Source: Bacillota bacterium (lineage in GTDB: Bacteria; Bacillota; UBA4882; UBA8346). From it: a DNA stretch of 5,876 nucleotides. The position numbers were made by a program, and so were the translations under genes. Below are positions 1 to 5,051 of the stretch, piece by piece (positions within the stretch are counted from its first letter, which is position 1; each line of letters begins with the position of its first letter). Under the pieces are notes generated by a model. That model had not been told where the DNA came from and ran no database searches. It worked only from the letters and a program-made list of their open reading frames with translations. The stretch lies in NCBI GenBank assembly GCA_023415835.1, contig JAEZJK010000097.1:1-5876 (forward strand), read 5' to 3'.

Positions 1-493
1 ATAAATCCTTAGCCATACGTTGAATAATCGCCAACTGTTGAAAATCTTTTTCTCCAAAATACGCCCGGTCCGGTCTTATGATATTAAAAAATTTGGTGAT
101 AATCGTACACACGCCCCGGAAATGACCCGGGCGTTTGGCCCCGCATAAATACTCACCTAGCTCCGAAACATCCGCGAATGCAAGATTTTTGGAAGGGAAC
201 ATTTCAACAACAGACGGAGCAAAAATCAGATCCGCCCCCGCTCTTTCACAGATTTCCCGGTCACGCTCGAAATTTCTGGGATATCTCTCAAAGTCTTCGT
301 TAGGGCTAAATTGAATCGGATTCACAAAGATACTTACAACTACCTTATTATTCTCGCTTCTCGCTTTTTGAATCAATGAAGCATGCCCCTCATGCAGATA
401 ACCCATAGTTGGTACAAAACCAACAGTCAACCCTTGCCGCTTCCATGACTCAGTCACTTTTCTAACTTCCCGAATAGTCGCGATACTGATCAT
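1..493 (-). CDS. panC: Pantothenate synthetase (pantoate-beta-alanine ligase), 3' end outside window
   Basis: Catalyses the ATP-dependent condensation of pantoate with beta-alanine to give pantothenate, through a pantoyl-adenylate, in the cytoplasm. I translated 164 residues; the family is about 280 long, so roughly 115 C-terminal residues, including the KMSKS-like loop, lie beyond the left edge. Visible signatures in order: PTMGYLHEGH (residues 28-37, the HxGH-type nucleotide-binding site with H34 and H37), VSIFVNPIQF (53-62), PNEDFERYPR (64-73), CGAKRPGHFRGV (117-128) and PDRAYFGEKDFQQ (141-153), all characteristic of PanC. The ATG at 493 is supported by an AAGGTGA Shine-Dalgarno about 5 nt upstream. 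It is the last visible gene of the pan operon, 70 nt after the cupin gene; panD could follow outside the window. Nothing looks damaged. Identification is very secure. Confidence 0.97.
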   Translation of the reverse strand, partial: MISIATIREVRKVTESWKRQGLTVGFVPTMGYLHEGHASLIQKARSENNKVVVSIFVNPIQFSPNEDFERYPRNFERDREICERAGADLIFAPSVVEMFPSKNLAFADVSELGEYLCGAKRPGHFRGVCTIITKFFNIIRPDRAYFGEKDFQQLAIIQRMAKDL

Positions 494-563
494 ATCTTCA
501 CCTTGATTCCAAAATTGTTTTAATTATCGTCTGTTCTTCTATTTCCGGTAAAGATCCGCCTTA

Positions 564-932
564 TCAGAGGCTACATCTTTGAGGAGCTGTCTTTTCACTT
601 TCGATTGTCCCAAAACATAAATACTCAAGGGTTTCATTACCAATATTTCTCATCCCATGTTTTTCATTAGGATTGATAAAGATAAACTGCCCGGCAGTGA
701 CGCGATGTTCTGTATTATTATTGTCCGTTAAAATACCTACACCCTTTTCAATCTTCCAAATATGTGGAAAATCATGAACATGAGCGGGTATAAACCGTTG
801 GGGTTCCAAACATATCACCCGCAATACAATTTGGTCTGACCCGTCATATTCTCCGATAACCAACTCTTTTTTTACGCCGTTTCGCTCAACTATTTCCTCT
901 GCGGGAATCTGTCCCCTGGTTTTAATAATCAT
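564..932 (-). CDS. Single-domain cupin protein within the pan operon
   Basis: A 122-residue protein consisting of one conserved beta-barrel cupin. Motif 1 is seen as H51-V-H53 followed by H57 and E62 in the stretch PAHVHDFPHIWKIEKG; motif 2 is GQFIFINPNEKHGMRN (residues 81-96) with H92. H51, H53, E62 or H57, and H92 are likely metal ligands, so a metal-binding cupin is expected. No signal peptide or DNA-binding domain is visible. The start at 932 is chosen because GGGAGG lies about 8 nt upstream. In-frame ATGs at 977 and 974 would add 15 residues but have no good ribosome site. It sits between panB (72 nt upstream) and panC (70 nt downstream) on the same strand with no terminator between, so co-transcription is likely. 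Cupins serve as dioxygenases, isomerases, decarboxylases or sugar/ligand-binding proteins; nothing here selects among these. Substrate and role are unknown; a link to pantothenate metabolism is inferred from position only. Confidence 0.9.
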   Translation of the reverse strand: MIIKTRGQIPAEEIVERNGVKKELVIGEYDGSDQIVLRVICLEPQRFIPAHVHDFPHIWKIEKGVGILTDNNNTEHRVTAGQFIFINPNEKHGMRNIGNETLEYLCFGTIESEKTAPQRCSL

Positions 933-1004
933 TGTAACCGCCTCCCTTTTTATAAGTTTGTTGATATAAGCCATCATTTTAGCCTAAATCTGTTTCCAGA
1001 ATCT

Positions 1005-1799
1005 TTAAAACGAATGCTCTTTGGTTGGAAAGGTAGAGTTCTTAACCTCTTCCACATATGCCTTAATGCCTTGCCGCATCACCGCTCCGGCATCCGCAAA
1101 TACCTTAACATGTTTCGGCCGGACGTCGGAGTAGATCCCCAGCATATCATGGTAGACCAAAATTTGGCCGTCGCAATCCGCTCCGGCTCCAATACCAATT
1201 GTAGGAACCATAACCGCCTCCGTGATCCTGGCGGCAAGTTCCGCCGGAATACACTCAAGCACCATGGAAAAAACTCCGGCGTCTTCCAACCTTTTGGCAT
1301 CATCAATCAACATTTGAGCGGCATCTTTATTTTTGCCTTGTACTTTAAACCCACCGAAGACATTGACCGACTGGGGCGTCAGTCCAAGATGACCCATTAC
1401 CGGTATTTGGGCTTTCACTATCGCCCGAACCTGCCGTAAGACCCGAACTCCTCCTTCGAGTTTTATTGCTTCGGCATTCCCTTCCTGAACCAATCTCCCG
1501 GCATTATGTATAGCTTCATAGACTGCGGTATGATAGGACATGAACGGCATGTCCGCGATGACTAACGCGTTTTCCACACCCCGGGTAACCGCCTTCGTAT
1601 GGTGAAGCATATCTTCGATGGTAACCGGTAAGGTATCTTTATAACCTAAAAAGACCATTCCCAAAGAATCTCCGACTAAAATCCCATCAATGCCGCATGA
1701 ATCGGCTAGCTTCGCCCCGGAATAATCGTAAGCCGTCAGTAATGCCAGCTTATTTCCTTCTTTCTTAGCCTTCAAAAAAGTTGTGACGCTCTTTTTCAC
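1005..1799 (-). CDS. panB: 3-methyl-2-oxobutanoate hydroxymethyltransferase (ketopantoate synthase)
   Basis: Transfers a hydroxymethyl group from 5,10-methylene-tetrahydrofolate to 2-oxoisovalerate to give ketopantoate, the first committed step of pantothenate synthesis. The 264-residue product has the usual family length (about 265-280). Signatures: LTAYDYSGAKLAD (21-33), VGDSLGMV (42-49), LPVTIEDMLHHTKAV (57-71), VIADMPFMSY (80-89), EAIKLEGG (110-117), GHLGLTPQS (136-144) and a C-terminal IGIGAGADCDGQ. The metal ligands expected for the family are D44, D83 and E115, and the catalytic glutamate is E182. A GTG at 1808 is also in frame, but the Shine-Dalgarno AAGGGAGA abuts it directly. The GTG at 1799 has proper spacing and gives the typical start MKKSVTTFLK. 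It lies 18 nt after the PanG-like gene, so the two are an operon and probably translationally linked. Confidence 0.97.
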   Translation of the reverse strand: MKKSVTTFLKAKKEGNKLALLTAYDYSGAKLADSCGIDGILVGDSLGMVFLGYKDTLPVTIEDMLHHTKAVTRGVENALVIADMPFMSYHTAVYEAIHNAGRLVQEGNAEAIKLEGGVRVLRQVRAIVKAQIPVMGHLGLTPQSVNVFGGFKVQGKNKDAAQMLIDDAKRLEDAGVFSMVLECIPAELAARITEAVMVPTIGIGAGADCDGQILVYHDMLGIYSDVRPKHVKVFADAGAVMRQGIKAYVEEVKNSTFPTKEHSF

Positions 1800-1817
1800 G
1801 CAAACCACTCTCCCTTG

Positions 1818-2687
1818 TTAATTTAATCCACCAGTCTCCAATAACCATCGCATAGAATTGTAGTCTTGCTCCGGATGCTTCTCTGCGGCTAACTCGATTA
1901 ATTTTTTCGAGAGCTCTTGATAAAGGCCAGCATCAATTGGGGAAATAACCTCAAGATGTTTCATAACCGTTCCCAGATCATTTCGTTCTATGGGACCGGT
2001 CAAAGCATTGATGAAACCATTGTGTTTCAAATTATCCAGGTTATTTTCAATCATCGGCATCAAGACTTTAAACGGTTCTTCGCCAAAAGAGCCGCATTGG
2101 GAGAGATATCCAGAGCCCAAACTTAATAAAGCCAGTACAAGGTTGGTCACCATCACATTCGCCAAATGGTACATCGGCTTATATTGCCGGTCAATGACAA
2201 ACAATTTATTTCCCAACATCGAAAATAGCTGTTGAAATAGTTGAATATTAGTTGAATCGCCTTCCAATGTGAAATAAGTTGTTTCCAAGCCTTCAATTCT
2301 CCCGGTCTTATCGGCAAATGCATGCATGGGATGGATCGAATATCCAAAAGCGCCTTTCGCGGTGATTCCTGAAAAAACACCCGAATCCTTTGCGCCACTG
2401 GTATGACAGATCAATTTCCCGGTGAGATCATATTGGGCCAGCTCACTCCAGGCTTTCTCGAGCTGATCATCCGGTGTGGTAATCCAAAGCATGCGGCATT
2501 TGGCCGCAAGTTCTTTCAAAGTAAAGTATCCGGTGGAAGTTATTAAAGCAGCCTTTCGGGCCGATTCCGTATTCCGGCTGGCATAACCGACAACATTAAG
2601 GCCTTTACTCCGAAAATATGTGCCCAGACTGACTCCAACTTTTCCGGCGCCGATAAAACCAAGACTGATCTGATTGGCCAAATCCAT
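1818..2687 (-). CDS. panG: Rossmann-fold/DUF2520 oxidoreductase, PanG-type ketopantoate reductase candidate
   Basis: A 289-residue NAD(P)-dependent oxidoreductase. Residues 9-22 form the dinucleotide-binding loop (GFIGAGKVGVSLG, a GxGxxG pattern). SRN at 37-39 after the second strand suggests NADP. ITTPDDQ (69-75), CHTSGAKDSGVF (94-105) and SIHPMHAF (117-124) are the family's conserved blocks, followed by a mainly helical C-terminal half matching the DUF2520 region. From the literature, PanG of Francisella was shown to be a ketopantoate reductase unrelated to PanE; to my knowledge it belongs to this kind of protein. Position directly before panB and in one operon with panC supports reduction of ketopantoate to pantoate. 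The ATG at 2687 has GGTGA 6 nt upstream. A TTG at 2693 is an alternative and would overlap the stop of the upstream small ORF as TTGA. Fold assignment is secure; the substrate is inferred. Confidence 0.85.
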   Translation of the reverse strand: MDLANQISLGFIGAGKVGVSLGTYFRSKGLNVVGYASRNTESARKAALITSTGYFTLKELAAKCRMLWITTPDDQLEKAWSELAQYDLTGKLICHTSGAKDSGVFSGITAKGAFGYSIHPMHAFADKTGRIEGLETTYFTLEGDSTNIQLFQQLFSMLGNKLFVIDRQYKPMYHLANVMVTNLVLALLSLGSGYLSQCGSFGEEPFKVLMPMIENNLDNLKHNGFINALTGPIERNDLGTVMKHLEVISPIDAGLYQELSKKLIELAAEKHPEQDYNSMRWLLETGGLN

Positions 2688-2689
2688 AA

Positions 2690-2758
2690 TCAATCACCAA
2701 CCTTAATAATTGTTCGCGCAATATCATAGGCCAACTTCTCCTTGGGCTTCTGTTCCAA
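2690..2758 (-). CDS. Possible 22-codon leader ORF upstream of panG
   Basis: A TTG codon at 2758 lies 6 nt behind a strong GGAGGG Shine-Dalgarno and opens a short frame encoding MEQKPKEKLAYDIARTII followed by KVGD. The frame ends with TGA at 2692-2690, two bases before the panG ATG (or overlapping the alternative panG TTG as TTGA). The peptide is charged and amphipathic-helix-like, with no membrane segment and no run of a regulatory amino acid such as valine. I do not recognise a family. Its ribosome site is stronger than that of panG, so it may deliver ribosomes to panG by translational coupling or act as a leader peptide. It could also be a chance frame; the main support is the well-spaced ribosome site and the tight junction. 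Confidence 0.4.
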   Translation of the reverse strand: MEQKPKEKLAYDIARTIIKVGD

Positions 2759-2779
2759 TTCCACCCTCCTATCGTGATT

Positions 2780-2801
2780 TTTGTCATATTGTTTGTCATA
2801 T
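2780..2801. repeat. Tandem 10-bp direct repeat in the pan leader
   Basis: TTTGTCATAT occurs twice (2780-2789 and 2792-2801) separated by TG, a 12-nt period. On the transcribed strand it reads ATATGACAAA twice, just upstream of the GGAGGG of the small ORF. It could be a binding site for a regulator or an accident of AT-rich sequence. Confidence 0.5.
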
Positions 2802-2857
2802 CTGCTTAGCCGCAATACTAAGAATACTGACTGCTATTAACGAACCTGCTAAAATAT

Positions 2858-2885
2858 AAAAAAATCCCACCTGAAGACAGGTAGG
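2858..2885 (-). terminator. Intrinsic terminator in the pan operon leader
   Basis: Read on the minus strand, CCUACCUG pairs with CAGGUGGG (8 bp including one U-G wobble) around a UCUU loop and is followed by A and seven U. The U tract is present only on the minus strand. It lies about 215 nt after the gltX stop, downstream of the predicted pan promoter and about 100 nt before the first possible start codon of the pan operon. It may therefore be both an attenuator of the pan operon and the end point for gltX readthrough. Confidence 0.8.
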
Positions 2886-2915
2886 CCTTTTACACGTTAC
2901 CATTTACCGTCTCAG
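2871..2915 (-). promoter_or_regulatory. Candidate antiterminator helix competing with the terminator
   Basis: In the minus-strand transcript CUGAGACGG (2915-2907) can pair with CUGUCUUCAG (2880-2871), forming nine pairs with one bulged U and one G-U pair. The second segment covers the loop and inner part of both arms of the terminator stem at 2866-2885, so the two structures exclude each other. This is an inference from manual pairing; no folding energy was computed. Confidence 0.45.
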
Positions 2916-2919
2916 TCAC

Positions 2920-2937
2920 ATGATCCAAGCGGATGAT
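2920..2937 (-). other. Second leader hairpin with similar core to the pan-like hairpin
   Basis: On the transcribed strand AUCAUCC pairs with GGAUCAU around a GCUU loop, with one C-C mismatch. Its core (AUCC, loop, UUGGA overlap) resembles that of the hairpin at 2977-3001. It lies between that hairpin and the candidate antiterminator. It may be a degenerate second copy, because tandem hairpins have been described for pan RNAs, but it lacks the clear paired bulged adenosines. Confidence 0.35.
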
Positions 2938-2976
2938 AATTATTAAATTACTCTTGAAGTTTAGAATAATTCTATT

Positions 2977-3001
2977 AGTACAGTTCCAAAGGATACTGTC
3001 T
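2977..3001 (-). ncRNA. Candidate pan RNA motif (hairpin with two bulged adenosines)
   Basis: In the minus-strand transcript AGACAGU-A-UCC pairs with GGA-ACUGU-A-CU around a UUU loop. This gives ten Watson-Crick pairs interrupted only by two single bulged adenosines, one on each strand (positions 2994 and 2979). A stem with two bulged As in the 5' leader of panB/panC operons is the published description of the pan RNA motif, a candidate cis-regulatory RNA of pantothenate genes in Firmicutes and others. It begins within about 10 nt of the predicted transcription start and precedes a terminator and a panG-panB-cupin-panC operon. The stem is seen directly; its identity with the pan motif comes from memory of the motif and from context, not from a covariance model. 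Confidence 0.6.
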
Positions 3002-3015
3002 CAATTTTAAGGCAA

Positions 3016-3044
3016 AGTTTAACATAAACGTTTGGCAATAGCAA
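3016..3044 (-). promoter_or_regulatory. Predicted sigma-A promoter of the pan operon
   Basis: On the minus strand TTGCTA (3044-3039) and TAAACT (3021-3016) are separated by exactly 17 bp, with a TG one base before the -10 (extended -10). Each hexamer matches the consensus at four positions. Transcription would start near 3009, just before the pan-like hairpin, giving a leader of about 250 nt before the small ORF. No better candidate was seen between the terminator and the first start codon. Confidence 0.45.
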
Positions 3045-3099
3045 GTTAACAATTTATTACATAACTGTTGATTCTCTAAACAACAGACAACGGTTCATA

Positions 3100-4566
3100 T
3101 CAATGCTCCAATGCCTGAATCGCTTTACTCACCCGATCCAACACCCGTTCTTTACCCAAAGCTTGCAGCATCTCGTACATCCCAGGAGTGGCGGTTTTAC
3201 CGGAGACAGCCACCCGCAAGGGCATGAAGACATCGCCCATTTTCAATTCCAGCTTTTCAGGAAGGCGATGGAGGGCGGCTTCGAGGTCAGCGACGCCAAA
3301 CGCAACCGGGGCTCCATCGAGGGTCTCCAACAATGCCTGCAATACTTTGAGCGCTGTCGCCGCGTCTGATTTCTTCGGTATCAATAGTTCCCGGGCAGGG
3401 ACGGGGATCTCTTCCCGCAGGAAAAAGTCGGTCCAACCGCTAATGTCGGTTAACAGCTTCAACCGTTCTTGAACCAACGGCATTAGCTGTACCAGGTATT
3501 CGAAGCGTTCCACCGGGCAAGGATCGGGCAATAACCCGTCTTTCTGCAAAAAGGGCACACAACGCCCGGCTAAGTCGCGCGGCTCCAGGCCGCGGATATA
3601 GACGCCGTTGTACCAGTTTAGTTTATCAATGGCAAAACGCACCGGCGAAGCATTGACCCGATCCAGGCTGAACAGTTTGATGGCTTCTTCTTTGGATATC
3701 AACTCCTGGTCATTCCCTGGGTTCCAACCTAACAACAAGAGAAAGTTGAACAAGGCTTCCGGCAGATAGCCTAATTCGCGGTATTCTTTGACGCTGGTAG
3801 CGCCGTGCCTTTTACTCAGCTTCCCTTTACCATCCGGCGATAAAAAGATTGAAAGATGGACAAATTGGGGATGCTCCCAACCCAACGCCTGGTATAACAA
3901 GACATGAACCGGCGTGCTGGGTAGCCATTCTTCGCCGCGTAAAACATGGGTTACCTTCATTAAATGATCGTCAACCACGTTGGCAAAATGGTAGGTGGGA
4001 AATCCATCCGATTTGATTAAGACCAAATCTTCTAAAATATTATTTTCAAATTCCAATTCTCCCCGAAGCAAGTCTCTAACGATGGTTTTTCCGGTAAGGG
4101 GCGTTTTGAACCGAATGACCCGCTTCATTCCGGCCTGTGCCTCCGGCGACCCTTCACGGCAATGCCGGTCGTACCCCGCTTGTTCCTTGGCGCCCTCCTG
4201 GGATTGACGGAGCTGCTGCAACCGTTCCGGGGTACAATAACAATAATAAGCTTTCCCTTCATCAATTAGCTGTTGGGCATAGCGCTGATAAATTTCCAAC
4301 CGTTCTGACTGAAAATAAGGCCCGTATTCTCCACCAACCTCCGGACCCTCGTCCCACTCCAGTCCCAACCAGCGTAAACTTTCCATGATATCTGCCAACG
4401 AATCCGGGACAAACCGGTTGCGATCCGTGTCCTCGATCCTGAGTAAAAATTGGCCCCCGTTACCCCGGGCCAAAAGCCAATCGTAAAGCGCAGTCCGTGC
4501 GCCTCCAATATGTAAAAATCCAGTAGGGCTTGGAGCATACCGGGACCGAGGTTGATTTAAGCTCAT
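3100..4566 (-). CDS. gltX: Glutamyl-tRNA synthetase
   Basis: Class I aminoacyl-tRNA synthetase that charges tRNA-Glu; 488 residues, the normal bacterial length. The HIGH-type signature is PSPTGFLHIGG (12-22) and the KMSKS equivalent is KLSKRHG (249-255). RIEDTDRNR (43-51), GPYFQSERLEIY (82-93) and HVLRGEEWLPSTP (207-219) are typical GluRS blocks. C109, C111 and C136 with Y132 match the zinc-site region. The C-terminal 180 or so residues form the helical anticodon-binding part. The ATG at 4566 has AGGAGT 7 nt upstream; an in-frame ATG at 4605 would add 13 unusual residues and lacks a ribosome site. It has its own promoter upstream and no clear terminator directly after the stop. Many Firmicutes use a non-discriminating GluRS that also charges tRNA-Gln for GatCAB; the sequence alone does not let me decide this here. 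Confidence 0.98.
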   Translation of the reverse strand: MSLNQPRSRYAPSPTGFLHIGGARTALYDWLLARGNGGQFLLRIEDTDRNRFVPDSLADIMESLRWLGLEWDEGPEVGGEYGPYFQSERLEIYQRYAQQLIDEGKAYYCYCTPERLQQLRQSQEGAKEQAGYDRHCREGSPEAQAGMKRVIRFKTPLTGKTIVRDLLRGELEFENNILEDLVLIKSDGFPTYHFANVVDDHLMKVTHVLRGEEWLPSTPVHVLLYQALGWEHPQFVHLSIFLSPDGKGKLSKRHGATSVKEYRELGYLPEALFNFLLLLGWNPGNDQELISKEEAIKLFSLDRVNASPVRFAIDKLNWYNGVYIRGLEPRDLAGRCVPFLQKDGLLPDPCPVERFEYLVQLMPLVQERLKLLTDISGWTDFFLREEIPVPARELLIPKKSDAATALKVLQALLETLDGAPVAFGVADLEAALHRLPEKLELKMGDVFMPLRVAVSGKTATPGMYEMLQALGKERVLDRVSKAIQALEH

Positions 4567-4628
4567 CGAATTCACTCCTGTAAAAATTTCTGGTATCAAA
4601 GCCATATACTACTAAACTTGCACGTAAT

Positions 4629-4657
4629 ATCATAACACAACCAACCGGAATCAACAA
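4629..4657 (-). promoter_or_regulatory. Predicted sigma-A promoter of gltX
   Basis: On the minus strand the -10 TATGAT (4634-4629) matches the consensus at five of six positions and is preceded by TG at the extended position. TTGTTG (4657-4652) lies 17 bp upstream as a weak -35. The start point would be near 4622, giving a leader of about 56 nt, too short for a T-box. The promoter lies just after the terminator of the preceding small gene. Confidence 0.6.
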
Positions 4658-4672
4658 GTAATTGGTATAAGC

Positions 4673-4704
4673 ATAAAAATAGGGCTGTTTTAACACAACC
4701 CTAT
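4673..4704 (-). terminator. Intrinsic terminator of the small spore-protein-like gene
   Basis: On the minus strand AUAGGGUUGU pairs with ACAGCCCUAU (ten pairs including one U-G) around a GUUAAA loop, followed by a U-rich tract. It begins 9 nt after the stop codon at 4713 and separates this gene from the gltX promoter. There is no U tract in the plus direction. Confidence 0.88.
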
Positions 4705-4712
4705 TACAATAA

Positions 4713-4880
4713 TTATTGTTTTTTCTGCCGTTGTTGCCTTTTGTTCATGCCTTTTTCTCCTTGATGAAGTGGGAATTCACTAGCGAATTCCGCTTGTCCT
4801 TCCCGTTTCACAACACCAGTTGCTTCTTTGGCTTTGGCTCCATTGGTTAAACTCTGTTTATTTTTTTCTTTAACCCCCAT
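4713..4880 (-). CDS. Small basic protein with spore-protease-type motif, gamma-type SASP-like
   Basis: A 55-residue, very hydrophilic protein rich in Lys, Gln, Glu, Asn and Gly, starting MGVKEKNKQSLTNGAKAKEA and ending KRQQRQKKQ. It has no hydrophobic segment and no cysteine. Residues 31-36 read EFASEF. This matches the sequence cut by the germination protease GPR in small acid-soluble spore proteins (TEFASE in the gamma type, EIASEF in the alpha/beta type). The composition, size and single motif suggest a gamma-type-like SASP that stores amino acids for germination, but repeats of the classical SspE are absent. The ATG at 4880 is chosen because AGGAGGG lies 6 nt upstream; the ATG at 4886 abuts the ribosome site. 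It is monocistronic, with its own terminator and an AATACTA element about 22 nt upstream of the start that resembles a sigma-G -10. The gene is well supported; the spore role is inferred. Confidence 0.75.
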   Translation of the reverse strand: MGVKEKNKQSLTNGAKAKEATGVVKREGQAEFASEFPLHQGEKGMNKRQQRQKKQ

Positions 4881-4903
4881 AACCATCCCTCCTTTTGATT
4901 TTT

Positions 4904-4919
4904 AGTATTGTTAAATACT
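4904..4919. repeat. Inverted repeat in the 5' region of the SASP-like gene
   Basis: AGTATT and AATACT form a perfect 6-bp inverted repeat with a 4-nt centre, ending about 10 nt before the Shine-Dalgarno of the gene starting at 4880. It overlaps the possible sigma-G-like -10 (AATACTA on the minus strand), so it may be promoter sequence rather than a hairpin. Confidence 0.35.
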
Positions 4920-4943
4920 CTCTTTATTATCTCTTGGGATGGC

Positions 4944-4957
4944 CGGGTTAAAACCCG
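4944..4957. repeat. GC-capped palindrome between the two divergent small genes
   Basis: CGGGTT and AACCCG flank two bases, a perfect 6-bp inverted repeat. It has no U tract on either side, so it is not a terminator. It stands in the 171-nt divergent intergenic region between the SASP-like gene (minus) and the CxxC gene (plus), where an operator would be plausible. No regulator is identifiable. Confidence 0.35.
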
Positions 4958-5003
4958 ATCACTATACCGCCAGTTTTTAACATTATTGCCATCGATCTTT
5001 AAC

Positions 5004-5032
5004 TGGACATTGCGTCAAAAAAAATTTATGAT
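5004..5032 (+). promoter_or_regulatory. Predicted sigma-A promoter of the CxxC microprotein gene
   Basis: TGGACA (5004-5009) and TATGAT (5027-5032) each match the consensus at five of six positions and are separated by exactly 17 bp. The start point would be near 5039, leaving an untranslated leader of only about 13 nt that contains the AGGTGA ribosome site. Confidence 0.65.
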
Positions 5033-5051
5033 TAATTCTGAGGTGATGTCA

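Noticed and set aside
1014..1439. 141-codon plus-strand open frame opposite panB.
   Set aside because: It is antisense to strongly conserved panB sequence, has no recognisable motifs and no ribosome site; it is a shadow frame.
2757..2770. AGGGTGGAA on the minus strand resembles the start of the T-box antiterminator sequence.
   Set aside because: The rest of the T-box (ACCGCG) is missing, no terminator follows it, and the sequence is explained as a Shine-Dalgarno site before the small ORF.
2605..2799. 64-codon minus-strand frame overlapping the panG start.
   Set aside because: It has no ribosome site, overlaps conserved Rossmann-loop codons of panG in another frame, and its product is Trp/Arg-rich and implausible.
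3061..3095. Hairpin CTGTTG/CAACAG shortly after gltX as a gltX terminator.
   Set aside because: The stem is only 6 bp with a 10-nt loop and no U tract follows; the sequence after it is better explained as the pan promoter region.
4567..4660. T-box or other riboswitch in front of gltX.
   Set aside because: The predicted leader is only about 56 nt, with no terminator and no T-box sequence.
4460..4696. 78-codon minus-strand frame covering the gltX leader and 5' end.
   Set aside because: It overlaps the gltX catalytic-domain codons in another frame, crosses a terminator and promoter, and has no ribosome site.
4773..4792. Two GAATTC sites 6 nt apart around CTAG resemble T-vector cloning sequence, raising contamination.
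   Set aside because: The match to vector sequence is partial, and the segment is an uninterrupted part of the 55-residue ORF, encoding its EFASEF motif.
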